A stretch of 64,000 bases of DNA from SD8 sp035528475 (GCA_035528475.1 DATKYO010000002.1:15185-79184), one strand, 5' to 3'; numbered from the stretch's first letter, positions 44,091 through 52,847 are shown. The notes: generated by a model not told the origin, from the letters alone. A program made the numbers and translations.

Positions 44091-44996
44091 TCACTGAATA
44101 TACGGATTTTTAGGTAAATCAATAATTTTGTAACCCTCAATTTTTAATTTTTCCCTCATAGACTCAGTTGGTATTTCCTTAAATATGATAATAACTAACA
44201 GCCCCCAATTAATCAATCCTATCGTTGAGAATATATTTTGTATATGTATGATTTTTTTTACTTTTAAAAATAACAAAGAATCAGTATTAGATTTTTCATA
44301 CTCTACACCTTCAATATACCAGTCATTTATTCCTTTATAAGCGATTATACTCAAGTTAATGCCTAAAGCAATCTTTTCCATCTCTCTTGCCGAAATACTG
44401 TAAACATAATTACCTGATTCCTCAAAACTATGTGCTTCGATTTTTTTATTTAGTCTTTTTTTTATAATATTTTTTATTCCAAAAAAGAAAATTTGGCGAT
44501 TCGTTTTTAAAATATTCGGGTCATTTGGCTCAATTAATACAACAGCCTTTTTACAGACTCTTAACATTTCATATAAAGCTATCACAGGTCTTGGAAAATG
44601 ATGATATGCCTCTTTACACAATACATAGTCAAACTCCCCGTCTGAAAAAGATAGGTTTTCTGCATTTTCTTTTTGAAATTTTGGAATGAATCCTTTTTCC
44701 TTCCCTTCTCTCAATAAATAATCTGATATGTCAGTTGCAATAACGTTCTTAACACCCTTGTCAAAAATGTAATGCGCATCTGTGCCATATCTTCCATCTC
44801 CTACTGTAAGCCACGAAGCATCGAGGTCAGATAACAAAGGGTCGATAGAACGCCTCATTCTTTGATGACGCCATGCATCAACTGTGGTAGAATCAAACCA
44901 TGTATTTGCATGATTTTCCTTATCTCCCCCCCTAGCATATTGTTTAAAGTGTTTTTCATGCTTTTTGTAACTTTTTTCTGAAAAATCTTTGCTCAT
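44091..44996 (-). CDS. Horizontally acquired class I SAM methyltransferase
   Basis: A 301-residue protein with SAM-binding LTVGDGRYGTDAHYIFDKG, ATDISDYLLREGKEKG and FDYVLCKEAYHHFPRPVIAL. Relatives occur in surface polysaccharide clusters; acceptor unknown. The C-terminal part is hydrophobic near residue 260 (FSTIGLINWGLLVIIIF), a possible membrane contact. The gene is strikingly AT-rich, with codon use (AAA, ATT, AAT, TTA) unlike any neighbour. With the IstB fragment beside it, this shows recent transfer. The 120 bases between it and the IstB remnant contain nothing I can name. Confidence 0.8.
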   Translation of the reverse strand: MSKDFSEKSYKKHEKHFKQYARGGDKENHANTWFDSTTVDAWRHQRMRRSIDPLLSDLDASWLTVGDGRYGTDAHYIFDKGVKNVIATDISDYLLREGKEKGFIPKFQKENAENLSFSDGEFDYVLCKEAYHHFPRPVIALYEMLRVCKKAVVLIEPNDPNILKTNRQIFFFGIKNIIKKRLNKKIEAHSFEESGNYVYSISAREMEKIALGINLSIIAYKGINDWYIEGVEYEKSNTDSLLFLKVKKIIHIQNIFSTIGLINWGLLVIIIFKEIPTESMREKLKIEGYKIIDLPKNPYIQ

Positions 44997-45149
44997 AAGT
45001 TTTTATTCCCCCAACTATTCATTAAAATATCATTAGATAGTGTAAGAATCCTACTTAAAAAAAACGAAACACCAATTCTTCACATAACCTTTGGATATGG
45101 AGAATTATATACCAATAAGGAAGGAAAATGTTGTCGTCCCAACTTTGAC

Positions 45150-45255
45150 GAAGAACTAATGATGAAGATGCTGGTTCTCCGGCAGTGGCATGGGCTGTCC
45201 ATCCCAGGGGAACTCCCCGTATTATAAGTCCGATTCCGGCAAGAAGAGGTACCAT
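45150..45255 (-). pseudogene. 5' fragment of a second budA
   Basis: The minus strand from 45255 encodes VPLLAGIGLIIRGVPLGWTA then GEPA, aligning with LLILAGIGLVMLGVALGWTA...GEAD of budA at 43298. Similarity stops after about 35 codons and the catalytic body is missing. It follows the intact cupin gene, showing that the original order was cupin then budA. Confidence 0.7.
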
Positions 45256-45340
45256 TCCCGCATACTACTCTATTTCGCCTGTCCGATATTGTGTTTTTCC
45301 TTATCCCAGATTTTTCCGAAAGGGCACACGATCCAGCCGG
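45174..45340. repeat. Diverged direct repeat, copy 2 (budA start plus cupin end)
   Basis: Partner of 43213-43378. Here the cupin part belongs to an intact-looking gene and the budA part is the truncated one, the mirror image of copy 1. Confidence 0.75.
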
Positions 45341-45584
45341 GACCCACCTCCGCCTCTTCCTTCCCCACATGAATTCTTCCCCTTCCCTGGAGAATGACAT
45401 ACACCTCACTGGATGATTTAAGCCGGTGTGGGGGTATCTTTTTTACGGGGGGAACGCATCCATGAGCCAGGCTGTATCCCAGTCCTTTTAAGCTCGATTC
45501 CCGGTCAGGGTGCATGAATTTGCAGAGCAAAGATCCGTCCCCAACATATTGTCGGGGAATCTGCTGGAGATTTCGTATAATCAC
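45270..45584 (-). CDS. Small cupin-domain protein
   Basis: A 104-residue single cupin. KIPPHRLKSSSEVYVILQGRGRIHVGKEEAEVGPGWIVCPF (given here as a region, residues about 49-90) contains cupin motif 1 (His, Glu) and part of motif 2. The last strand, usually with a metal-binding His and LxFLCIVDP, is missing, because the frame ends at GQAK soon after the repeat. It may therefore be slightly truncated. It probably bound a metal and small ligand; the old operon partner was budA. Confidence 0.7.
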   Translation of the reverse strand: MIIRNLQQIPRQYVGDGSLLCKFMHPDRESSLKGLGYSLAHGCVPPVKKIPPHRLKSSSEVYVILQGRGRIHVGKEEAEVGPGWIVCPFGKIWDKEKHNIGQAK

Positions 45585-45694
45585 TGGTAATCTCTACCTG
45601 ATTAGGAGACATGATAAAAAAAACAACGATATAAAAAAGAGGAGCCTTAACTTTTCCCGATGATATCAGGTGTAGGGTGATGAAGTGGTGAGAT

Positions 45695-46684
45695 ATGCGT
45701 CTCCTTAATTCAGAGGAAATCCGTGCAGCCCTGCCGATGGATAAGGCTATAAACTGCATGAAAGAGGCATTTGTTTCATATTCTACAGGAAATTCAGATT
45801 CCCCTTTGAGATCGCGGATTTTTATTCCGGAAAAAGGTACCGAATTTCTGGTTATGCCTGCAGCATATCAATCTGCATCGGAATTCTCTCTTGCGGTAAA
45901 AGCAGTGGCAATTAATACCGGTAATATTTCACGTAATCTTCCCACAATTCATTCTGCAGTGCTCCTTGCAGATGGAGAAACAGGACGAGTTATTGCACTC
46001 CTGGAAGGGGGTGCTCTGACTGCCACCAGGACTGGCGCAACATCAGGGCTTGCCACAATGCTCCTTTCCAATCCGGATAGTCACACACTGGCACTCCTAG
46101 GGGCAGGCACCCAGGCCAGGACCCAGCTCGAAGCGGTCTGCTGTGTGCGTAATATTGAGAAGGTCAATGTCTATTCTGTTCATTCTTCGCATGCGAAAAC
46201 CCTTATTCGGGAATGTGCAGAAAATCCACAGATTCCAAAAGATATTCAAGCGGTATCAAGCCCCAAGGATGCCGTCCACGACGCAGACATTATATGTACC
46301 GCTACGACTTCATCCACACCTGTCTTTTCTGATAGGGATCTATCACCGGGTGTTCATATAAACGCAATCGGGGCATACCGCCCTGACATGCAGGAGATCC
46401 CCTCCGAGACAGTAATCCGGTCCCGTGTATTTGTCGATAGTCTTGAATCGGTCTTTTCGGAAGCAGGCGATCTCATTATACCATTAAGGGAAGGGAAAAT
46501 CGGAAAGGATCACATCATTGGAGAACTTGGATCTCTCGTCCTCGGAGAGATCACGGGACGAATCACTCCCGATACCACTACGCTCTTTAAATCCGTAGGC
46601 ATAGGAGTACAGGACGCCGCCGCAGCCCGATGGTGTTTTCTGGCAGCAGAAAAAGAGGGTATCGGACAGGATATCGAGTGGTAA
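45695..46684 (+). CDS. Ornithine cyclodeaminase/mu-crystallin family dehydrogenase, probably alanine dehydrogenase
   Basis: A 329-residue protein of the OCD/mu-crystallin family. AGSVKAVAINTGN-like LAVKAVAINTGN, ALTATRTGATSGLAT, the Rossmann loop LALLGAGTQARTQLEAV and INAIGAYRPDMQEIP are typical. The archaeal alanine dehydrogenase of Archaeoglobus belongs to this family and makes alanine from pyruvate, NADH and ammonium; ornithine cyclodeaminase or another imine reductase are alternatives. GGTGAG precedes ATG 45695. It converges with the broken phosphatase gene. Confidence 0.8.
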   Translation: MRLLNSEEIRAALPMDKAINCMKEAFVSYSTGNSDSPLRSRIFIPEKGTEFLVMPAAYQSASEFSLAVKAVAINTGNISRNLPTIHSAVLLADGETGRVIALLEGGALTATRTGATSGLATMLLSNPDSHTLALLGAGTQARTQLEAVCCVRNIEKVNVYSVHSSHAKTLIRECAENPQIPKDIQAVSSPKDAVHDADIICTATTSSTPVFSDRDLSPGVHINAIGAYRPDMQEIPSETVIRSRVFVDSLESVFSEAGDLIIPLREGKIGKDHIIGELGSLVLGEITGRITPDTTTLFKSVGIGVQDAAAARWCFLAAEKEGIGQDIEW

Positions 46685-46701
46685 AGAAACACTTTTTCTA
46701 A

Positions 46702-47128
46702 TTATTCAAATCTGAAATTCTGAAAATTTTTCCGTATTTCCTCCTGGATTGCATCTCTATTCATGCGGAATTGGGCGATTCTCCCCTCTTCCGTCCCCAT
46801 CAGATTGGCCGGATCGGGAATGTCCATCTGTAGAACTCTTCCGGCTGAAAGCGAATCCGGGACAGTATGATCCGCGTCTAGTAATACAATTACATCGAAT
46901 TCATTACATGGAAGATCCGATACCGCTTTGCTGTATTGGGAGGTGATGTCGATTTTACATTCCTGCATGACCTGCACCACGAGCCTGCTCAGTGTCGAGG
47001 GCTTTGCGCCGGGCACTGTATACCACGCATTTCCGGCCATGGAATGCTCTCATGAATCCTTCGGTCATCTGCGATCTACCGGCATTTCGGTGGCAGAGAA
47101 AGAGTACTGCTGGCAGTGTTCGTTTCAT
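46702..47128 (-). pseudogene. Low-molecular-weight protein tyrosine phosphatase/arsenate reductase gene with a frameshift
   Basis: The first frame (from about 47128) gives VLFLCHRNAGRSQMTEGFMRAF, with the CX5R active-site loop; the second frame continues PGAKPSTLSRLVVQVMQE, ITSQYSK, EFDVIVLLDADHTV and DPANLMGTEEGRIAQFR. Removing one C from the CCC near 47013-47015 would join them as YSAGAKPST and give one 141-codon gene. All family residues are otherwise kept, so the break is recent, programmed, or a sequence error. Confidence 0.75.
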
Positions 47129-47153
47129 CTCCCCGATGTGATGAATTCCTGCT

Positions 47154-47639
47154 CTATCTCTTCTTTTTCTCTTGTATTCCTTCAAGAGCATCAAATACAG
47201 CCTTGGAAAAGACACTACTTCCTTTTCCCTTTACTTCCTGAAGTGCCGTGATGGAAATATCTCCCATCATTTCCAGGGCTTTCACTGCTCGCAGCCGGAC
47301 TCCACGCTGATTATCATCAAGCGCTTTTATCAATGCAGATATTGCGTCTGGATCCCCAATCTTTCCCAGGGACTCTGCTGCTTCTTCCCTGACGTGATCA
47401 TTCTCATCGGATAATGCTGCAATAAGCGCCTTGACAACCTCAGGATATGCACGTGTTCCAAGGGCTATGGCCGACCTCCATCGGATGCTTATGAACTCCT
47501 CATCGTTGAGTGCTTCAATAAGAAGGGAAACCGCGTCCCTTGTGGGAATTGCATCGAGTTCCGTAACACCGATCCACCTGACCTCAGGATCATCATTGTG
47601 GAGCGCTTTTTTTAGTCTTCCCTGGTCCGGAACCGACAT
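47154..47639 (-). CDS. HEAT-repeat protein (PBS lyase type)
   Basis: A 161-residue protein of about four HEAT/PBS-lyase repeats: DDPEVRWIGVTELDAI, ISIRWRSAIALGTRAYPEVVKALIAAL (in part), DENDHVREEAAESLGKIGDP and DNQRGVRLRAVKALEMMGD. Such proteins bind other proteins or phycobilin-like ligands; no partner is evident. ATG 47639 follows AGGGGT. It is 26 bases before the phosphatase gene and 44 bases after the aminotransferase stop, so it may be in a transcript with both. Confidence 0.8.
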   Translation of the reverse strand: MSVPDQGRLKKALHNDDPEVRWIGVTELDAIPTRDAVSLLIEALNDEEFISIRWRSAIALGTRAYPEVVKALIAALSDENDHVREEAAESLGKIGDPDAISALIKALDDNQRGVRLRAVKALEMMGDISITALQEVKGKGSSVFSKAVFDALEGIQEKKKR

Positions 47640-47682
47640 GATTTTACCCCTTGTCCATTTTAAAAAAAAAAACGTGAAATCA

Positions 47683-48825
47683 TTATGTGATTCGCTGGCA
47701 TTTGCGAATCCTTGCAACAGCTTCATTCAGTTTGTCCAATGATGCGGCATACGAGATCCTTTCCCATCCGGGAGTATTGAATGCGGAACCGGGTGTCACT
47801 GCCACCAGCCCTTCCTCCAGCCATGTCCGGGCGGTATCAATATCATCGCCCTCTACCTTCACAAAAGCATAGAATGCGCCGTCTGCGGGTGCAACTTCAA
47901 AACCCATCAGCATCATTTCCTGCACCAGGTAATCACGCCGCCTCTGGAACTCCTTCCTCATCACATCCACGCAGGACTGGTCGCCGGAGAGCGCGGCAAC
48001 ACCCCCGAACATTGCAAAAGTAGTCGGGTGGCTGACGGAATGTTGCTGCACCTTTGACATCTCCCTGATGATCTCCTCTGGTCCTATTGCATATCCAAGC
48101 CGCCATCCGGTCATTGCATAAGCCTTGGAAAACCCATTGACAGTCACTGTTCTCTCTGCCATATCGCCAAGCGATGCAAGCGAGACATGCTCCTTCCCGT
48201 ACGTAAGCTTCTCATAGATTTCATCTGAAATGGCGAAAAGATCATAATCTTCGCAAAGATCGGCAACAAGATTCAGTGACTTCTTCTCCAATACCGCCCC
48301 GGAGGGGTTTGATGGAGAGTTTATCACAATCATCTTTGTCCGCTGGCTGATCCTGTCCTGCAGCATTTCATCCACTTGGAAGGTCTTATTGTCAAGCTGA
48401 TGATGTACCGGTCTCCCCTCTGCAATACGGACAATAGGCTCATAAGACACCCATGAAGGGTCAAGGATGATGACTTCCTCACCTGTATTAATTATTGCCT
48501 CTACCGCCTCGTAGATGGCACTCTTTGCTCCACAGGTGATTATGACCTGTTCGGGCCGGCAGGGAAACTTATTCTCACTCTGGATTTTTTCTGCCACAGC
48601 ACTGATAAGTTCAGGAATTCCATTGCTGGGAGCATAATGCGTCTCACCTCTCTGAAGCGCAGCAATACAGGCTTCTTTGATATGCTGGGGGGTATCAAAA
48701 TCGGGTTCTCCTATTGAGAGACTGATCACATCCAGGCCCTCTCTTTGCATCTGGCGGGCCCGGTTTGATATTTCTATTGTTGCCGACGCGGCAATGCCGG
48801 AGACCTTATCCGACAGGCTTCTCAT
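47683..48825 (-). CDS. Aspartate-type aminotransferase (class I, subgroup Ib/Igamma)
   Basis: A 380-residue PLP enzyme. VISLSIGEPDFDTPQHI, ITCGAKSAIYEAVEAI, NSPSNPSGAVL, AISDEIYEKLTYG and the PLP Lys in VNGFSKAYAMTGWRLGY are the signatures of prokaryotic aspartate aminotransferase. It would interconvert aspartate and oxaloacetate, or act on aromatic keto acids. Its ATG overlaps the ribH stop by four bases, so it is cotranslated with lumazine synthase. Confidence 0.9.
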   Translation of the reverse strand: MRSLSDKVSGIAASATIEISNRARQMQREGLDVISLSIGEPDFDTPQHIKEACIAALQRGETHYAPSNGIPELISAVAEKIQSENKFPCRPEQVIITCGAKSAIYEAVEAIINTGEEVIILDPSWVSYEPIVRIAEGRPVHHQLDNKTFQVDEMLQDRISQRTKMIVINSPSNPSGAVLEKKSLNLVADLCEDYDLFAISDEIYEKLTYGKEHVSLASLGDMAERTVTVNGFSKAYAMTGWRLGYAIGPEEIIREMSKVQQHSVSHPTTFAMFGGVAALSGDQSCVDVMRKEFQRRRDYLVQEMMLMGFEVAPADGAFYAFVKVEGDDIDTARTWLEEGLVAVTPGSAFNTPGWERISYAASLDKLNEAVARIRKCQRIT

Positions 48826-49229
48826 TTCAATCTCTGGACCATCTTGATTGCTGATTCCACGGCGCGCTTTGCATAATCGATCCGTTCACTGGCCTCCAGG
48901 CGACTCATGCCCGGGCCGGATATCCCCAGGGATACAGGTTTCCCGTACTCAAGGCTGAGGTCGATGATCTTTCGTGCTGCGTGCTGTACCACGATCTCAT
49001 CATGCTGGGTCGCCCCTTCAATTACGCATCCGATAGTAACCACTGCATCGACCCGGCCTTCCCCGAGCATCTTTTTTATGGCCAGCGGCATATCATACGC
49101 TCCCGGCACATAGACACAATCTGTTACTTCCGCCCCCAGGAACGCCGCATGTTCCCGGCCTTCAATTTCCATCATATATGTAATGTCACGGTTGAATTCT
49201 GCAACCACAAATCCAAGTTTTATTGTCAT
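48822..49229 (-). CDS. ribH: 6,7-dimethyl-8-ribityllumazine synthase
   Basis: A 135-residue lumazine synthase, the penultimate step of riboflavin synthesis. Typical are FVVAEFNRDIT at the N-terminus, VPGAYDMPLAIKKML, VVTIGCVIEGATQHDEIV (with the catalytic His) and PVSLGISGP. The length fits archaeal enzymes. It opens a two-gene unit with the aspartate aminotransferase. Confidence 0.94.
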   Translation of the reverse strand: MTIKLGFVVAEFNRDITYMMEIEGREHAAFLGAEVTDCVYVPGAYDMPLAIKKMLGEGRVDAVVTIGCVIEGATQHDEIVVQHAARKIIDLSLEYGKPVSLGISGPGMSRLEASERIDYAKRAVESAIKMVQRLK

Positions 49230-49282
49230 TTTTCCCCTCTGTAAAGATCTCCTACCTGATTATTCATAAACAATGCCACATC

Positions 49283-49744
49283 TTATCTTCGGGCAGGTCC
49301 GGCATCCGGGAAGCCCTGACGCTGGCCGGTACCCGCCTGTTTTTCCAGTTCCCGTGGATAGAGAACCAGCCTTACTGCATTGACGGCATGCTCCCTCGTA
49401 CGCTGTTCCGCCAGCCATGCCAGCTCGCTGTTATTGCGGGCTTCGTCCTCATGGACGAATACCTCAACGATGTGCGTATTGGTCATCAGCTGGCACTGAA
49501 TCAGCCCCTGGGACGCTTCGTGTGCACAAAGCCGGTCCTTCTCCTGGCCGCCCGGCATACCCAGGGCAATAACAATACCGCAATTTCTCTCTTCAATCAG
49601 TTTCTTGCAGGCCACGGGAAGATCTTTGATTCCTGGGACAGTCACCCTCTCAATACTCACGCTGGCATACTTTTTCAATTCGTCTATGGCGATGTTTCCC
49701 ATATTTACTCTTGCAAATGTGGTGTCCACAACACCAACTTTCAT
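49283..49744 (-). CDS. ribC: Riboflavin synthase, archaeal type
   Basis: A 153-residue riboflavin synthase of the archaeal class, unrelated to bacterial RibE but related to lumazine synthase. VGVVDTTFARVNMGNIAIDEL at the N-terminus, RVTVPGIKDLPVACKKLIEE, and VIALGMPGGQEKD are typical. It dismutates two lumazines to riboflavin. Its ATG overlaps the preceding aminotransferase stop by four bases. The ribH gene lies 53 bases downstream on the same strand, so all four genes may form one transcript. Confidence 0.94.
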   Translation of the reverse strand: MKVGVVDTTFARVNMGNIAIDELKKYASVSIERVTVPGIKDLPVACKKLIEERNCGIVIALGMPGGQEKDRLCAHEASQGLIQCQLMTNTHIVEVFVHEDEARNNSELAWLAEQRTREHAVNAVRLVLYPRELEKQAGTGQRQGFPDAGPARR

Positions 49745-50871
49745 CCCAGCACCTCGGCAGCAGCCATCACTCCGTTCTCGCGGGGGGAAAATCCGTTCCT
49801 GGCCAGGGAATACTGCACGGCAGAGATGGTCGCCAGGACCTCAGGCGCACCAACTGCCCCCATGGTCCCGATGCGGAATATCTTCCCCTTCAGGTGATCC
49901 TGCCCGCCGGCGATCTCGATACCCATCTTTTTTATCAACCCCCTGAAACTACTATCCTCCATTCCTTCCGGGAGCCTGACGGCAGTTGCAGTATTCGAAT
50001 AACTGTGATCCGGATCAAGAGTAGGGAACATTGAAAGCCCCCAGGCAGAAACTGCGGCTCTTACCGCGCTGGAGAGGTTCCTGTGCCGCTCGATACGGCG
50101 TTGCAGCCCCTCTTCGGCAATAATCCTGCAGGCCTCCCGTAAAGCCAGAAAGAGGGGTACGGCGGGGGTATATGGGGTCTGCATGACCGCTGCCCCGGCA
50201 CTCTTCCGGTATGCTGCAAGATCAAGGTAAAATGGCCGGCGATCACATATCCGATCCCAAGCCCTATCACTTACCGATATGGCCGAGAGACCTGCCGGAG
50301 CGGCCAGGCACTTCTGGGAACCGACCATGACCACATCCGCGCCCCAGGCATCGGCGTAGACCTCGTCTCCGGCAACTGAGGTGATCCCATCCATTACAAA
50401 AAGGGCATCGTATTTCCTGGCCAGTTTCCCCACCTTCTCTGCCGGATTTTTTATGCCCGCAGAGGTCTCGTTATGCACGAGGGTTACCATCTCCGCTCCC
50501 GCATCGAGTGCCTGTTCCAGAGCCTGCAGGTCAATCGGTGTTCCCCACTCTGATCCAATCAATCCGGCATTGCCATAACAATTGGCTATTCTATAGAGAC
50601 GATCTCCGAATTTTCCGTTTACCAGGCAGGCAATCTTTTTGTCCCGGCCAAAATTTGCCACTGCGGCTTCCATGGCAGCGGTTCCGGATCCGCTGATAAT
50701 GAAAAGATCGTTCTCTGTGCCGAACGTCGTTTTCAAAATTTTTGTGCATTCGGCGTATACCGACCCGAATTCATCGCCGCGGTGGTTGATAGCCTGACGC
50801 ATCATCGCTGCACGGACCCGTTCCGGCATTGGAACCGGGCCGGGCAACATCAGGAGTGGTTCCTTTTCCAT
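49741..50871 (-). CDS. Alanine-glyoxylate/serine-pyruvate-type aminotransferase (class V)
   Basis: A 376-residue class V PLP enzyme. LMLPGPVPMPERV, AMMRQAINHRGDEFGSVY, ISGSGTAAMEAAVANF, VMDGITSVAGDE and the PLP lysine in VMVGSQKCLAAPAGLSAISV are typical of the alanine-glyoxylate/serine-pyruvate group; archaeal members may form or use serine, alanine or sulfopyruvate. Its coupling to ribC by ATGA is surprising. The promoter region is shared with the divergent purE gene. Confidence 0.88.
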   Translation of the reverse strand: MEKEPLLMLPGPVPMPERVRAAMMRQAINHRGDEFGSVYAECTKILKTTFGTENDLFIISGSGTAAMEAAVANFGRDKKIACLVNGKFGDRLYRIANCYGNAGLIGSEWGTPIDLQALEQALDAGAEMVTLVHNETSAGIKNPAEKVGKLARKYDALFVMDGITSVAGDEVYADAWGADVVMVGSQKCLAAPAGLSAISVSDRAWDRICDRRPFYLDLAAYRKSAGAAVMQTPYTPAVPLFLALREACRIIAEEGLQRRIERHRNLSSAVRAAVSAWGLSMFPTLDPDHSYSNTATAVRLPEGMEDSSFRGLIKKMGIEIAGGQDHLKGKIFRIGTMGAVGAPEVLATISAVQYSLARNGFSPRENGVMAAAEVLG

Positions 50872-50917
50872 TAAAATCAGTCCATAGTATTTTTATAATG
50901 ATGAAATATAAGTTTGG

Positions 50918-51313
50918 ATGGCATTTATGGTAGATGTTGCGATTATCAGCGGATCGGCATCGGATGCGGCTATCGCTGAAAAGGCAGCCGAAGTTTTAGC
51001 AGAGAACAATATACCTTTCGAAATACAGGTCATCTCTGCCCATCGGGAACCTGACAGGCTGGATGAATATATCCGGCAGAGTGAATGCAAGGTGTATATT
51101 GCCATAGCCGGGCTTTCTGCCGCTCTCCCAGGTGTGATTGCCTCAAAGACTACAAAACCGGTAATAGGGGTGCCTGTATCCGGAAAACTCCAGGGGATGG
51201 ATGCACTTCTCTCCATTGCCCAGATGCCCGGAGGGGTGCCTGTGGCCTGCGTAGGGATCGACAACGGGGAGAACGCCGCCCTGCTGGCAGTCAGGATTCT
51301 TGGGGTGAGATAG
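50918..51313 (+). CDS. purE: N5-carboxyaminoimidazole ribonucleotide mutase
   Basis: A 131-residue PurE, moving the carboxyl group in purine synthesis. DVAIISGSASDAAIAEKAAEVL, the catalytic His in VISAHREPDRL, IAIAGLSAALPGVIASKTTKPVIGVP and MPGGVPVACVGI are diagnostic. It is a short class I-like form. TATA-like TTTTTATAAT ends about 22 bases before ATG 50918, with no Shine-Dalgarno sequence, so the message is probably leaderless; ATG 50927 is the other option. The 220-base gap after the gene shows nothing else. Confidence 0.94.
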   Translation: MAFMVDVAIISGSASDAAIAEKAAEVLAENNIPFEIQVISAHREPDRLDEYIRQSECKVYIAIAGLSAALPGVIASKTTKPVIGVPVSGKLQGMDALLSIAQMPGGVPVACVGIDNGENAALLAVRILGVR

Positions 51314-51535
51314 AGAATCCTTTCTCTTTAATGAGATAATTCGTGTTCATTCTTTTTATCCGGGAAGTCCTGATCGTGCATGATTGCGGCGATTCTGTCA
51401 ATAACGGTGCGCCGGCAACAGGCTGGAGACATTTTCATTCGGAATATAGGTCGTGGATATAATTATGCACGAAATGGTGAAAAAAGTGGTATTCTTTCCC
51501 TTCAGCGCGATAAAATTCTGGGTGGAGATTGACCC

Positions 51536-52813
51536 TTAATCCTTCTTCTTCTCCTGCTCGAATATCTCTCTTATCATCTTTACCGCACAGAGATCCCCGC
51601 ACATGGAGCAGGTATCGAGATCGCCATCCCTCTCATGAATTTTCCGGGCATATTCCCCGAACAGCGCAAGTTTGAACTGTTCGTTCCAGTCAAGCCTCTT
51701 CCTGGCTTCGGCCATACGTATCTCCCTGGCAGTCCGAAAGCCCTCCTTCCTGCGCACCAAATCGCCTATATGGGCAGCAATCCTGGCAACTCTTGTCCCT
51801 TCCACGATATCCTCAACCAGGGGAAGGGCCAGGTGCTCGCTCGGTGATACCATGCACAGGAAATCCGCACCGTGCATGCAGGCCATGGCGCCGCCGATAG
51901 CAGAAACAACATGATCGTACCCCGGCGCCAAATCTGTCACCAGCGGTCCCAATAAGTAGAGGGGTGCATCATTGGAGAGCTCCTTGATGACCTTTACATT
52001 GCATCCTATCTGCTCGAGGGGTATGTGTCCCGGCCCCTCAATCATCCGCTGTACCCCTGCATCCAGTGCCCGGTTGGCCAGCCTTCCCAGGGTGAGGTAT
52101 TCTACGGTCTTGGCATGACGATCGGCATCCTGGAGGCATCCCGGTCTCATACCATCGCCCAGACTCGCCACAACGTCATACTCCGCCAGGATTTCCATCA
52201 GGTACCCGAATTCTGCAAATAAGGGATTCTCTTCTTCCCTCTGCACCATCATGGCCACGTGGAACGCACCGCCCCGCGAGACTACGTCCATGATACGAGG
52301 GTCAGTTCTCAGGGCGGAGAGCGCATCCCTGTTGACCCCACAGTGCAGTGTGAGGAAATCAACCCCTTCCCTGCAATGTTCCCTTATTACAGAAAAGAGA
52401 AGATCTGCATCGACATCTGCAGCATTGCCTGCCCTCCTGACAGCCTCATAAACCGGAACCGTACCAACCGGGGCATCCAGGGCCAGTATTTTTTTCCTCA
52501 TCGCAGGCAGATCTCCGCCGGTAGAAAGATCCATAAGGGAATCCGCGCCATTGGCAAGAGCGGCCTTCGCCTTCGCCACTTCCATGGTCTCGTCGCAGCG
52601 CTCCCCCGACGTGCCCACATTTACGTTCACTTTGATCCTGCAGTCTTCGCCAATTCCGCAGAGCCGGTGTGGCCTCTTGGGGTTGGCCGGAATTACGACC
52701 CGTCCTCTGGCCACCGATTTTGCAAGCTGTCTGGGATTTATGTCTTCCAGCCGGGCTACTGATTCCACAATTTCAGGGATACCGGTGAAGCACTCCCGGA
52801 TCAAGGTATGCAT
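51536..52813 (-). CDS. thiC: Phosphomethylpyrimidine synthase (thiamine HMP synthase)
   Basis: A radical SAM enzyme that converts aminoimidazole ribotide to HMP phosphate for thiamine. Conserved are GRVVIPANPKR, VNVNVGTSG, DLSTGGDL, GVDFLTLHCGVN, EGPGHIPLEQI, and the C-terminal cluster motif CSMCGDLCAVKM (CX2CX4C). About 425 residues, the archaeal length without the bacterial N-terminal domain. The frame extends to 52849, but a TATA-like AATAATAA about 26 bases before ATG 52813, lack of a Shine-Dalgarno sequence, and overlap with the divergent gene favour ATG 52813. I see no thiamine riboswitch. Confidence 0.94.
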   Translation of the reverse strand: MHTLIRECFTGIPEIVESVARLEDINPRQLAKSVARGRVVIPANPKRPHRLCGIGEDCRIKVNVNVGTSGERCDETMEVAKAKAALANGADSLMDLSTGGDLPAMRKKILALDAPVGTVPVYEAVRRAGNAADVDADLLFSVIREHCREGVDFLTLHCGVNRDALSALRTDPRIMDVVSRGGAFHVAMMVQREEENPLFAEFGYLMEILAEYDVVASLGDGMRPGCLQDADRHAKTVEYLTLGRLANRALDAGVQRMIEGPGHIPLEQIGCNVKVIKELSNDAPLYLLGPLVTDLAPGYDHVVSAIGGAMACMHGADFLCMVSPSEHLALPLVEDIVEGTRVARIAAHIGDLVRRKEGFRTAREIRMAEARKRLDWNEQFKLALFGEYARKIHERDGDLDTCSMCGDLCAVKMIREIFEQEKKKD

Positions 52814-52847
52814 AAGACACATTTGTCCCGAGTACTTATTATTCTGC

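Noticed and set aside
51465..51539. A 24-codon plus-strand ORF ending over the thiC stop
   Set aside because: No Shine-Dalgarno sequence and TATA spacing too short; nothing supports expression.
52551..52847. N-terminal extension of the metallo-beta-lactamase gene at 52848
   Set aside because: It lies antisense to conserved thiC codons and has no similarity to the hydrolase family.
52814..52847. A thiamine riboswitch before thiC
   Set aside because: The promoter and start leave no room for a 5' leader of riboswitch length; the divergent gene begins at once.
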